This document shows, piece after piece, positions 1-7,114 of a stretch of 64,000 bases of DNA. The notes under the pieces are model-generated. The model made no database searches. It was not told the DNA's origin and saw only the letters and a list, made by a program, of their open reading frames with translations. The position numbers and the translations under genes are program-made. How positions within the stretch are numbered: the first letter of the stretch is position 1; each line of letters begins with the position of its first letter. The DNA lies in contig NZ_JAGPWD010000001.1 in assembly GCF_018119395.1 (NCBI RefSeq), positions 124,001 to 188,000 of the forward strand, written 5' to 3'. The stretch comes from Massilia sp. ZL223 (lineage in GTDB: Bacteria > Pseudomonadota > Gammaproteobacteria > Burkholderiales > Burkholderiaceae_D).

Positions 1-1
1 C

Positions 2-448
2 AGCGACCGCGTGACGCTCGATGCGGAACTCGATTTCGTGCGCGATTACCTGGAGCTGGAAGCGCTGCGCCTGGGCAGCCGCCTGAACGTGGAATGGCAG
101 CTCGATCCGGATGCCGGCAGCGAACAGGTGCCGGCGCTGTCCCTGCAGCCGCTGGTCGAGAACAGCATCAAGCATGCGTTCAACCCGCACAGCCGCCCCG
201 GCACCCTGCGCATCGAGACCCAGCGCGACGAGGCCGGGGGGCGCCTGCGCTTTGCCGTGCGCGACGACGGTCCGGGCGTCGATGCGGATGCGATCGGACG
301 CAGCGCGGGCCTCGGCCTGCGCACGGTGGAAAAGCGCCTGGTGCTCGACTACGGCGCAGAGTCCGCGCTGCGCATCGACACCGCCCCGGGCGCCGGCTTC
401 GCCGTCGCATTTTCCATTCCGCTCGAACCGACAGGGAGACTCGCGTGA
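2..448 (+). CDS. LytS-type sensor histidine kinase, C-terminal part (5' end outside window)
   Basis: This is the last 148 residues of a sensor kinase whose start lies before the window. The piece contains the end of the His_kinase domain of the LytS/YehU class (LEALRLGSRL stretch, then LVENSIKHAFNP, the N-box that binds ATP) and the HATPase_c G-boxes (DDGPGVD, GLGLRTVEKRL). The reading frame is open to base 2. It would phosphorylate the response regulator that follows; the two genes overlap by four bases (GTGA at 445-448), which indicates translational coupling. The membrane or sensor region cannot be seen, so the stimulus is unknown. The family call is firm; the signal is not predictable. 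Confidence 0.92.
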   Translation, partial: SDRVTLDAELDFVRDYLELEALRLGSRLNVEWQLDPDAGSEQVPALSLQPLVENSIKHAFNPHSRPGTLRIETQRDEAGGRLRFAVRDDGPGVDADAIGRSAGLGLRTVEKRLVLDYGAESALRIDTAPGAGFAVAFSIPLEPTGRLA

Positions 449-1188
449 ACATGAAGACCGTATTCTTCGCGGAAGACGAACCGCTCGCCCGCGACGTGCT
501 GCGCGATGCGATCTGCGCCCACGAGGGCCTGCGCCTGGTGGGCGAAGCGGCCGACGGCGCGGCCGCGCTCGCCAGCATCAACCGGCTGCGGCCGGAGGTG
601 GTGTTCATGGACATCCAGATGCCCGAGATGACCGGGCTGGAGGTGCTGCGCCGCCTGGATTACCTGCCGCAGATCGTGTTCACCACGGCCTACGACCAGT
701 ACGCGGTCACGGCGTTCGAACTCAATGCCATCGACTACCTGCTCAAGCCCTTCACGCGTGCGCGCTTCGACGCCGCCGTGGCGCGCCTGCTGGATGCGCC
801 GCAGCGTTCGCCGGGCGAGCTGGCCGATACCTTGCTGCAGGCGGGCCAGCGTGAGGTGCGGCGCGTCGAGCGCATCCTGGTGCGCGACCGCGGCCGCATC
901 TTCCCGCTCGCGGTGGGCGATATCGAGTACATGAAATCGGATTCCAAGTACACGGTGATCGTCGCGCGCGGCCAGAACTTCCTGGTGCGGCTCGGCATAG
1001 CGGAGCTGGAAGCCCAGCTCGACCCAAGCCGGTTCATCCGCATCCACCGCTCGGTGCTGGTCAACCTCGATTTCGTCGAGTCGATGACGCCGGATGACCA
1101 GTCCCAGTTGCAGATCGAGATGCGCGACGGCACCCGCCTGGGCGCCAACCGCGAGGCGTCCAGGGCGCTGCGCGATATGTCCATCTAA
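445..1188 (+). CDS. LytTR-family response regulator
   Basis: Two-component response regulator of the LytR/AlgR class, 247 aa. The N-terminal receiver domain shows the acidic pair (AEDEPLA), the phosphoacceptor Asp in FMDIQMPEMTG and the conserved Lys in LLKPF. The C-terminal ~100 residues are a LytTR DNA-binding domain (IEYMKSDSKYTVI, FIRIHRSVLVN). GTG at 445 is preferred as start because GGGAG lies about six bases upstream and it overlaps the kinase stop; ATG at 451 is the alternative. Together with the kinase it forms a two-gene operon. A PEP-CTERM gene follows after 165 bases but has its own promoter, so the regulator's targets are unknown. Confidence 0.93.
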   Translation: MNMKTVFFAEDEPLARDVLRDAICAHEGLRLVGEAADGAAALASINRLRPEVVFMDIQMPEMTGLEVLRRLDYLPQIVFTTAYDQYAVTAFELNAIDYLLKPFTRARFDAAVARLLDAPQRSPGELADTLLQAGQREVRRVERILVRDRGRIFPLAVGDIEYMKSDSKYTVIVARGQNFLVRLGIAELEAQLDPSRFIRIHRSVLVNLDFVESMTPDDQSQLQIEMRDGTRLGANREASRALRDMSI

Positions 1189-1216
1189 AAGTTGGTCACA
1201 TGCAATAAGAAATAAC

Positions 1217-1233
1217 TGTCGGAATCTTTTACA
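1217..1233 (+). promoter_or_regulatory. possible activator site upstream of the sigma-54 promoter
   Basis: An imperfect palindrome starting TGT and ending ACA (TGTCGGAATCTTTTACA) is centred about 62 bases upstream of the -24 element at 1286. Sigma-54 promoters need an upstream enhancer-binding activator, and PEP-CTERM genes in related bacteria depend on the PrsK/PrsR pair. The position is right for such a site, but the assignment to PrsR is inference from one sequence. Confidence 0.35.
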
Positions 1234-1285
1234 CCTGCCCGCAGACCTTCTCCGGCCTTCCTTCAAAATCAAGGAGTTGCAAAGT

Positions 1286-1301
1286 TGGCATGCAAATTGC
1301 T
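1286..1301 (+). promoter_or_regulatory. sigma-54 (RpoN) -24/-12 promoter of the PEP-CTERM gene
   Basis: The sequence TGGCATG-N4-TTGCT matches the RpoN consensus TGGCAYR-N4-TTGCW at every fixed position, with GG at 1287-1288 and GC at 1299-1300 separated by exactly ten bases. Transcription would start near 1312, giving a leader of about 40 bases before the PEP-CTERM start at 1354. No comparable sigma-70 promoter is obvious in this AT-rich stretch. RpoN control of PEP-CTERM genes is established in floc-forming betaproteobacteria, so site and gene agree. Confidence 0.8.
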
Positions 1302-1353
1302 ATCCATCAATTTGTATTTCAATTTTAACTATACCCCTGAAAGAGAATAAAAA

Positions 1354-1962
1354 ATGAACCGTTCGCTCGTACAGTTGTTCCGCATTGCAGGCTTGAGCCT
1401 GGCCCTCATGCTTCCAGCCTCGGCAGCCGTCGTCACGACCGCAACCGAGGTCACCGGCACCGGTCCGCTTTCCCAGCAGTGGACCGCCACCTGGAGCGGC
1501 AGCGACGCCTATGGCATGGGCTCCGACCTGACCGTGGGCGGCAACAAGCTGTCCTACGATTTCAAGCATCCGGGCCACGCCTACATGGGCGTGCCGCAGC
1601 AGACCTATGTGTTCTCCACGACGGCACAGAAAACCGGCAAGCTCTCGATCGACGTGGACCTGTCCTCGTTCGCAGCTTGGTATCAGTCGTACACCGATAT
1701 GTCGATCTGGCAAGGCTCGACCAGCAACGCCACGCTGCTGACGCAGAACACCTGGGGTGGCGTGGTCAAGAAGTCGCTCGACCTGGACCTGACCGCAGGC
1801 CAGGCCTGGGGCTTCATCGCCAAGGGCGGCAACTACGACGGCACCGGCATCCTGGCCGGCTCGTTCACCGTGACCCAGGCCGACGTCCCCGAGCCTGCCT
1901 CGCTGGCACTCCTCGGCCTGGGCGCCCTGGGCATGCTGGCACGTCGCCGCAAGAAGGCCTGA
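1354..1962 (+). CDS. PEP-CTERM sorting domain-containing protein
   Basis: Secreted protein of 202 aa with a signal peptide (hydrophobic core LSLALMLPASA) and a canonical C-terminal exosortase-sorting signal: VPEPASLALLGLGALG, a transmembrane helix, then a basic tail ARRRKKA. Such proteins are exported by Sec and processed at the PEP motif by an exosortase, and are linked to extracellular polysaccharide and floc or biofilm matrix. The central ~140 residues (rich in Gly, Ser, Thr and aromatic residues) match no domain I recognise. No exosortase gene lies in the window. The start follows GAGAA with good spacing, downstream of the sigma-54 promoter at 1286, and a strong terminator follows. Confidence 0.93.
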   Translation: MNRSLVQLFRIAGLSLALMLPASAAVVTTATEVTGTGPLSQQWTATWSGSDAYGMGSDLTVGGNKLSYDFKHPGHAYMGVPQQTYVFSTTAQKTGKLSIDVDLSSFAAWYQSYTDMSIWQGSTSNATLLTQNTWGGVVKKSLDLDLTAGQAWGFIAKGGNYDGTGILAGSFTVTQADVPEPASLALLGLGALGMLARRRKKA

Positions 1963-2004
1963 AACACGGCGCACCTACCGCCTGGATGATCCGGGCGGCA
2001 TAAG

Positions 2005-2040
2005 AAAAATGCCAGTCAGCGATTGACTGGCATTTTTTTT
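2005..2040 (+). terminator. Rho-independent terminator after the PEP-CTERM gene
   Basis: A perfect 10-bp stem (ATGCCAGTCA at 2009-2018 and TGACTGGCAT at 2024-2033) with a five-base loop is followed by eight T. It is oriented to end the PEP-CTERM transcript; the A run on the left would let it work in reverse as well. Confidence 0.9.
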
Positions 2041-2102
2041 CGAGCGGAGACTTTGCGAGGACTTCCTGCTACAGTTGCCGGTAGTTCGACGAGGAGACCA
2101 CC

Positions 2103-2378
2103 ATGTTCACATTTGCACCTACCAAACACACGCTGGCCGCGCTCATGGCGACAGGCCTGCTGGCAGGCTGCGCCCAGATGGGGACGCAGAACACCGCCAT
2201 GACCGACGCGATGAAGAACCATGCCGGGATGGATTGCTGCAAGGAGAAGATGGGGGCGGATGGCAAGCCGATGCCTTGCAAGTGCTGTGGCCAGAAGGCG
2301 ATGGCGGGCGCTGCGGCGATTACCGGTGCCGCGCCGCAGATGTGCATGGGCCAGATGAGCAAGAAAGCCGGCTCCTAA
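2103..2378 (+). CDS. small Cys-rich lipoprotein, function unknown
   Basis: A 91-aa protein with a lipoprotein signal peptide ending in the lipobox LLAGC (Cys23 would be lipidated). The mature part carries five further Cys in a CC...C.CC arrangement plus one near the end (residues 45, 46, 59, 61, 62, 81) and many Met. This Cys/Met richness suggests binding of a soft metal such as copper, or a redox role in the periplasm, but no family is recognised. The start is supported by GAGGAGA six bases upstream. It stands alone between the terminator at 2005 and the IS at 2419; the IS begins only 40 bases after its stop, so any original downstream neighbour may have been separated. Confidence 0.75.
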   Translation: MFTFAPTKHTLAALMATGLLAGCAQMGTQNTAMTDAMKNHAGMDCCKEKMGADGKPMPCKCCGQKAMAGAAAITGAAPQMCMGQMSKKAGS

Positions 2379-2406
2379 AAGTTCTCAGTTAGCCACAAGA
2401 CAGTCG

Positions 2407-2418
2407 CCCCGGCGAAGG
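2407..2418. repeat. left half of a REP-like palindrome split by the IS
   Basis: CCCCGGCGAAGG here joins, if the IS and one AGG copy are removed, to CCGGGG at 3857-3862. This rebuilds CCCCGGC-GAAG-GCCGGGG, the same core and loop as the intact repeat at 15609. The flanking CCCAAGTTTGCT at 3863-3874 is also shared with the 15.6-kb copy. Confidence 0.75.
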
Positions 2419-2461
2419 TGAACTGACCCCGAAAAGTTGGACTCCAACATTTCGGGGTTTT

Positions 2462-2983
2462 ATGAAGCACACGGAACAATTCAAACTGGCTGTGGTTGAG
2501 CGTTACCTCCAGGGTACTGACGGCTACGAAAGGCTGGCCAGAGAATGCGGTGTCGAGAAAACGATGCTGCGACGGTGGGTGTTGTGGTATCGGACTCATG
2601 GCGTAGCAGGTCTGACGCGCAAGTCAGGCTGCTACAGCGTGGATTTCAAGCTCTCGGTGCTCCAGCACATGTGGGACAATGCCCTCTCACATACGCAAGT
2701 TGCCGCAGTGTTCAACGTTCGGAATATCTCTTCGATCGCGGCATGGGAGCGCCGCTACCAAGATGGCGGTGTACAAGCGTTAGACCGGCCCCGAGGATTG
2801 CCTTCCACTGTTATGCGAGCTCCAACTTCCAAACCCGATCCGTCTGTCGACGACGATAAGCGCTCACGCGAGGACTTGCTCAAGGAGCTTGAGTACCTGC
2901 GGATGGAGAATGCCTACCTAAAAAAAGTCGAAGCCTTGGTTCAAGCAAAGAAGAACTCGAACGCGCCGAAAAAGCGCAAGTAG
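2462..2983 (+). CDS. IS3-family transposase OrfA
   Basis: A 173-aa OrfA with two helix-turn-helix segments (residues ~20-45, LARECGVEKTMLRRW; ~70-95, QVAAVFNVRNISSIAAWERR) that recognise the IS ends, and a C-terminal leucine-zipper-like segment (LLKELEYLRMENAYLKK). Near its 3' end, CTA followed by AAAAAA-G (2920-2927) is an A-AAA-AAA slippery site exactly where the frame of orfB opens, so the full transposase OrfAB would be made by -1 frameshifting. OrfA alone usually acts as a regulator of transposition. It starts 43 bases inside the left end. Confidence 0.92.
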   Translation: MKHTEQFKLAVVERYLQGTDGYERLARECGVEKTMLRRWVLWYRTHGVAGLTRKSGCYSVDFKLSVLQHMWDNALSHTQVAAVFNVRNISSIAAWERRYQDGGVQALDRPRGLPSTVMRAPTSKPDPSVDDDKRSREDLLKELEYLRMENAYLKKVEALVQAKKNSNAPKKRK

Positions 2984-3819
2984 TACTTGAGCTGAGGCAG
3001 CAGTTTCCACTGTCCGGACTTCTCGAAATAGCGGGCTTATCCAAAAGTACTTTCCACTACCAGGTCAAAGCGCAACAGGGCGGTGACAAGTATGACGACC
3101 TGAAAAAGTGTATCAAGGCAGTGTTCGAACAGCACAAGGCGCGCTATGGTTATCGGCGTGTGACGGCAGCGCTTCGGCAGGCTGGGCACGTCGTGAACCA
3201 CAAAACGGTTCAACGGCTGATGGGAGAGCTTGGCCTCAAGTCGCTGGTCAAAGTGAAGAAGTATCAGTCGTACAAAGGTGAAACCGGGCAGGCCGCCCCC
3301 AATGTCCTGGACCGTCAATTCACTGCTGAAAAGGCGAATGAGAAGTGGGTTACCGATGTCACCGAATTCAAAGTGGCAGGCGAAAAGCTCTACCTGTCTA
3401 CCGTCATGGATTTATTCAATGGCGAAATTGTCGCGTTCGAAACGGCGCGTCGTCCCATGTTCGAACTGGTGACCAGCATGCTGACGCTAGCGATGGCCAA
3501 GCTCAGGAAGTGCGACAGGCCGTTGTTGCATTCGGATCAAGGCTGGCATTACCGAATGCCGGCTTACCAACAGATGCTCAGTAAGCGAAAATTAACTCAA
3601 AGCATGTCACGTAAAGGTAACTGCCATGACAACGCTGCGATGGAAAGCTTCTTTGGAACCTTGAAGTCGGAGTTCTTCTATCTGAACAAATTTGCCAGCA
3701 TCGAACAGTTACAGAAAGGCCTGGGCGAGTACATCCACTACTATAATCATGAGCGTATCAAACTCAGCCTTGGCGGATTGAGTCCTGTTCAATTCAGGAT
3801 CCAAGCCTCCAAGGCATAG
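2922..3819 (+). CDS. IS3-family transposase OrfB (DDE integrase core), frameshift-dependent
   Basis: The catalytic part of the transposase. The frame is open from the slippery run at 2920-2927 and has no ATG, GTG or TTG before GTG 3121, so production by -1 frameshift from orfA is expected. It contains the HTH_21 region (HKARYGYRRVTAAL) and the rve core with the DDE triad: Asp in WVTDVTEF, Asp in LHSDQGWHY and Glu in NAAMESFFGTLK. The N-C-H-D-N-A signature before the Glu is typical of IS3 elements. No internal stop or frameshift beyond the programmed one is seen, so the enzyme should be functional. Confidence 0.92.
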
Positions 3820-3856
3820 CTCATCAACTGTCCAACAAATTGGGGTCAGTTCAAGG

Positions 3857-3919
3857 CCGGGGCCCAAGTTTGCTTGAGCTATCGAGACGCTTAACTTGGG
3901 TTCCGGCCTCCGCCGGAAC
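3857..3919. repeat. right half of the interrupted REP-like palindrome and its inverted partner
   Basis: CCGGGGCCCAAGTTTGC just outside the right IS end completes the palindrome begun at 2407. A second, intact palindrome follows at 3900-3919 (GTTCCGGC-CTCC-GCCGGAAC) in opposite orientation. The pair has the same layout as the intact pair at 15593-15722, so before the insertion this was a two-unit, BIME-like element between the lipoprotein gene and the aldehyde dehydrogenase gene. Confidence 0.75.
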
Positions 3920-3939
3920 GACGTGCATGCGTTAACGGT

Positions 3940-5424
3940 TCAAACCTGAATCCAGGTCGTCTTCAGCTCCGTATATTTATCGAACGCGTGCAGCGACTTG
4001 TCGCGCCCGTTCCCTGACTGCTTGTAACCGCCGAACGGCACCGTGATGTCGTCGTTGTCGTACTGGTTCACGTGCACCGTACCAGCCCGCAGCGCGCGGG
4101 ACGCGCGGATCGCCTTGCTCATGTCGCGCGTCCACACCGCCGCCGCCAGGCCATAAGGCGTGCTGTTGGCCTGCTTGATGGCCTCGTCCAGGTCCGTGAA
4201 CGACAGCACCGACAGCACCGGCCCGAAGATCTCTTCGCGCGCAATGCGCATCGACCCATCCACGCCGTCGAACAGGGTCGGCTCGATATACAAACCGCCG
4301 CTCTCCTGGCGCGCCGCGGCGCCGCCGGCCAGCAGCCGCGCGCCGGCCGACTTGCCCTCTTCGATGTAGCCGAGCACGGTCTTCATCTGGGTCTGGTCGA
4401 CGATCGCCCCCATCACCGTCTCCTCGTCGAGCGGATCGCCGGGAGCGTGGCGCGGGATCAGCTTGAGCGCCTTGTCCAGGAAAGCCTCGCGAATCGATTC
4501 CTCGACGAACAGGCGCGAGGGCGCATTGCAGCTCTCGCCCTGGTTGAAATAGATCGAGCCGATCGCGCTTTCGACGGCGGCATCCAGGTCCGGGCAGTCG
4601 GCGCAGACGATGTTGGCCGACTTGCCGCCCAACTCGGTCCAGGCGCGCTTCAGGTTCGACTGGCCCGCCATCTGCAGGATCTGCTTGCCCACGCGGGTGG
4701 AGCCGGTGAAGCCGATGCAATCGACATCCATGTGCAGCGCCAGCGCCTTGCCGGCTTCGTCGCCGTAGCCGGGCAATACGTTGAACACGCCCGCCGGCAC
4801 CCCCGCCTCCAGCGCCAGCTCGGCCAGCCGCAGCGACGACAGCGGCGCCTTCTCGGACGGCTTGAGCACCACGCTGTTGCCGGCCGCCAGGGCCGGGCCG
4901 ATCTTCCAGGCCGCCATCAGCATCGGGTAGTTCCAGGGGATCACGGCCGCCACCACGCCCACCGGCTCGCGCTGAATCAGTGCCAGGCTGTCCTCGGAGG
5001 TAGGCGCCACCTGGTCGTAGATCTTGTCGGTCGCCTCGCCGTACCAGCGGATGCAGTTCTGGGCCAGCTGCACGTCGACGCTGCGGCTGTAGCGGATCGG
5101 CTTGCCCATGTCCATGGTTTCCAGCAGGGCCAGTTCGTCGCGGTGCGCCAGCATCAGGTCGGCGAAGCGGATCAGGATGCGCTTGCGCTCGGCCGGGGGC
5201 TTGCCGGCCCAGCGCCGGTCCTCGAAGGCGCGGCGCGCCGCCGTCACGGCCAGGTCGACGTCGAGCACGTCGCAGCGGGCCACCTCGGCCAGCTTGCGGC
5301 CATCCACCGGCGACAGGGAATCGAAGCACAGGCCGGAGCGCGCATCCACGCGCCAGCCGTCGATGAAAGCGCGGCCGTCGGCGTTCAGCGCCGCGGCTCG
5401 TTCATGCCAGGTTGTTGTTGTCAT
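3940..5424 (-). CDS. puuC: NAD(P)-dependent aldehyde dehydrogenase, PuuC-like (gamma-glutamyl-gamma-aminobutyraldehyde dehydrogenase)
   Basis: A 494-aa ALDH-superfamily enzyme that would oxidise gamma-glutamyl-aminobutyraldehyde (or aminobutyraldehyde) from putrescine to the acid. Visible catalytic features, counted from this start, are Asn165 in PWNYP, Glu264 in TELGGKS, the cofactor loop GFTGSTRVGK and the nucleophile Cys299 in FNQGESCNAPSR. The C-terminal PFGGYKQSGNGRD is intact. GGAAGG lies nine bases before this ATG; an ATG three codons upstream (5433) directly abuts that site and is less likely. It is divergent from the symporter at 5567 and near the puuD-puuA-spuC operon, which supports the polyamine role. 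Substrate assignment is by family and context. Confidence 0.85.
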   Translation of the reverse strand: MTTTTWHERAAALNADGRAFIDGWRVDARSGLCFDSLSPVDGRKLAEVARCDVLDVDLAVTAARRAFEDRRWAGKPPAERKRILIRFADLMLAHRDELALLETMDMGKPIRYSRSVDVQLAQNCIRWYGEATDKIYDQVAPTSEDSLALIQREPVGVVAAVIPWNYPMLMAAWKIGPALAAGNSVVLKPSEKAPLSSLRLAELALEAGVPAGVFNVLPGYGDEAGKALALHMDVDCIGFTGSTRVGKQILQMAGQSNLKRAWTELGGKSANIVCADCPDLDAAVESAIGSIYFNQGESCNAPSRLFVEESIREAFLDKALKLIPRHAPGDPLDEETVMGAIVDQTQMKTVLGYIEEGKSAGARLLAGGAAARQESGGLYIEPTLFDGVDGSMRIAREEIFGPVLSVLSFTDLDEAIKQANSTPYGLAAAVWTRDMSKAIRASRALRAGTVHVNQYDNDDITVPFGGYKQSGNGRDKSLHAFDKYTELKTTWIQV

Positions 5425-5512
5425 TTCACTCATCCTTCCAGTAAACGCAACTGCGGAGCAACATCCATGGACAAATCCGGGGATAGTTGATCCAATCGCC
5501 AGGTTCTGCCTT

Positions 5513-5518
5513 TATAAT
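5513..5518 (+). promoter_or_regulatory. candidate -10 element of the symporter gene
   Basis: A perfect TATAAT lies 49 bases before the symporter start, in the region shared with the divergent puuC-like gene. No strong -35 is visible at 16-18 bp (TTGATC at 5487 would give a 20-bp spacer), so an activator may be needed. Confidence 0.45.
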
Positions 5519-5566
5519 CGCGGATTTTCCGCCCGATAATATTTTGTCCCTCGGAGCACACACCGC

Positions 5567-7018
5567 ATGAACACCACTTTGATCACATTTGTCGTGCTCT
5601 ACCTCTTGGGTACCTTGGCGCTCGGGATGTGGGCGGGTACACGGATCAAGAATACCAGCGACTTCGCCGTCGCGGGCCGCAGCCTGCCGCTGGTGATGGT
5701 CATTACCACCACCTTCGCCACCTGGTTCGGCGCCGAGACCGTGATGGGCGTGCCGGCCAAGTTCGTCCAGGGCGGCCTGAACGCCGTGATCGAAGACCCC
5801 TTCGGCGCCGGCACCTGCCTGATCCTGGTCGGCCTGTTCTTCGCCACCAAGCTGTACAAACTCAATCTGCTGACCATCGGCGACTACTACCGCCAGCGCT
5901 ACGGCAAGGGCATCGAGATCTTCTGCTCGCTGGCCATCATCCTCAGCTACCTGGGCTGGGTGGCGGCGCAGATCACCGCGCTGGGCCTGGTATTCTCGGT
6001 GCTGACCAATGGCGCCATGGCGCCGGCCACCGGCATGCTGATCGGTACCCTGGCGGTGCTGGTGTATGTGGTTGTGGGCGGCTTCCTGGCGGTGGCGATC
6101 ACCGACTTCATCCAGATGATCGTGCTGATCGTCGGCATGAGCATCATCGCCTTCTTCGCGGCCGACCTGGCCGGCGGTTCGGACAAGGTGCTGGCGATGG
6201 CGCAGCAGGCCGACCTGTGGCGCGTGCTGCCGGAGCCGAGCTTCACCGACGTCGTGTTCTTCATCGGCGCGGCCATCACCATGATGTTCGGCTCGATCCC
6301 GCAGCAGGACGTGTTCCAGCGCGTGATGTCGGCCAAGGACGCCCCGACCGCGCGCACCGGCGCCGTGATCGGCGGCGCCAGCTACATCCTGTTCGCCTTC
6401 GTGCCGATGTTCATCGTGGCAGCGGCCGTGGTGGTGATGGGCGGCTCGGCGATGGACATCGCCAAGAACGACTACCAGCGCCTGCTGCCGACCTTCATCA
6501 TGACCAAAATGCCGCTGGTGATGCAGATCCTGTTCTTCGGCGCGCTGCTGTCGGCGATCAAGAGCACTTCGTCCGCCACCCTGCTGGCGCCGTCGACCAG
6601 CTTCGTGGAGAACATCCTCAAGCACCTGCGTCCGGGCATGAGCGACAAGCAGCAGCTGCTGGCGATGCGCATCAGCGTGGTGGTGTTCGCCGCGGTGGTG
6701 CTGACCTATGCGATCGCGATGGAAGGCACCTCGATCTATGAGCTGGTGTCGAGCGCTTACCAGGTGACGCTCGTGGGCGCCTTCGTGCCGCTGGTGATGG
6801 GGCTGTACTGGAAGCGGGCGACGACCCAGGGGGCGATCCTGTCGATCGGCGCGGGCATTATCGTGTGGGTGCTGTTCTTCCCGCAGCTCACCACCTGGGG
6901 CGAGCATTTCCCGGGGCAGCTGGCGGGGCTGATTGCGGCTTTTATCGGCATGTTCGTGGGCTCGCTGGCGCCGCAGGTGTTCAAGAATCATTGTGAGCCG
7001 AAGCTTGTGGCGGTTTGA
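5567..7018 (+). CDS. sodium:solute symporter family protein
   Basis: A 483-aa inner-membrane transporter of the SSS family (PutP/PanF type) with about 13 hydrophobic segments. The N-terminal MWAGTRIKNTSDFAVAGRSL, with its FAVAGR motif, and the following TFATWFGAETVMG stretch are typical of the family. It would import an organic solute with Na+. It is divergent from the puuC-like dehydrogenase and convergent with the spuC-like aminotransferase, so the substrate may be a polyamine-pathway compound or another amino compound, but SSS substrates cannot be read from sequence. CGGAGCA lies about eight bases before the ATG. Confidence 0.88.
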   Translation: MNTTLITFVVLYLLGTLALGMWAGTRIKNTSDFAVAGRSLPLVMVITTTFATWFGAETVMGVPAKFVQGGLNAVIEDPFGAGTCLILVGLFFATKLYKLNLLTIGDYYRQRYGKGIEIFCSLAIILSYLGWVAAQITALGLVFSVLTNGAMAPATGMLIGTLAVLVYVVVGGFLAVAITDFIQMIVLIVGMSIIAFFAADLAGGSDKVLAMAQQADLWRVLPEPSFTDVVFFIGAAITMMFGSIPQQDVFQRVMSAKDAPTARTGAVIGGASYILFAFVPMFIVAAAVVVMGGSAMDIAKNDYQRLLPTFIMTKMPLVMQILFFGALLSAIKSTSSATLLAPSTSFVENILKHLRPGMSDKQQLLAMRISVVVFAAVVLTYAIAMEGTSIYELVSSAYQVTLVGAFVPLVMGLYWKRATTQGAILSIGAGIIVWVLFFPQLTTWGEHFPGQLAGLIAAFIGMFVGSLAPQVFKNHCEPKLVAV

Positions 7019-7060
7019 AATCGGGTTCGCTACGCTCTAGGGCGTGACGGGTCTTTTACT

Positions 7061-7094
7061 AACTTGGGTTCCCGCCTTCGCGGGAACCCAAGTT
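7061..7094. repeat. REP-like palindrome, possible bidirectional terminator
   Basis: A perfect 15-bp inverted repeat (AACTTGGGTTCCCGC and its complement) around the loop CTTC lies between two convergent genes, the symporter and the aminotransferase. It has the same core as the other intergenic repeats in the window. There is no long T run, but the position and stability suggest it also limits read-through from both sides. Confidence 0.8.
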
Positions 7095-7114
7095 TCTTTG
7101 AGCAGCGAGAAACG

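Larger units (their letters stand above)
2419..3853 (+). mobile_element. IS3-family insertion sequence (IS150-like group)
   Basis: A complete element of 1435 bp. The ends are inverted repeats of about 24 bp: both begin TGAACTGACCCC and share GTTGGAC after a five-base divergent stretch, with the terminal TGA..TCA typical of IS3 elements. It carries orfA and orfB in a -1 relation. The trinucleotide AGG flanks both ends (2416-2418 and 3854-3856), fitting the 3-bp target duplication of the IS150 group. GC content is visibly lower than the surroundings, indicating recent arrival. No second copy is present in the window. Both frames and both ends look intact, so it is potentially active. Confidence 0.93.
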
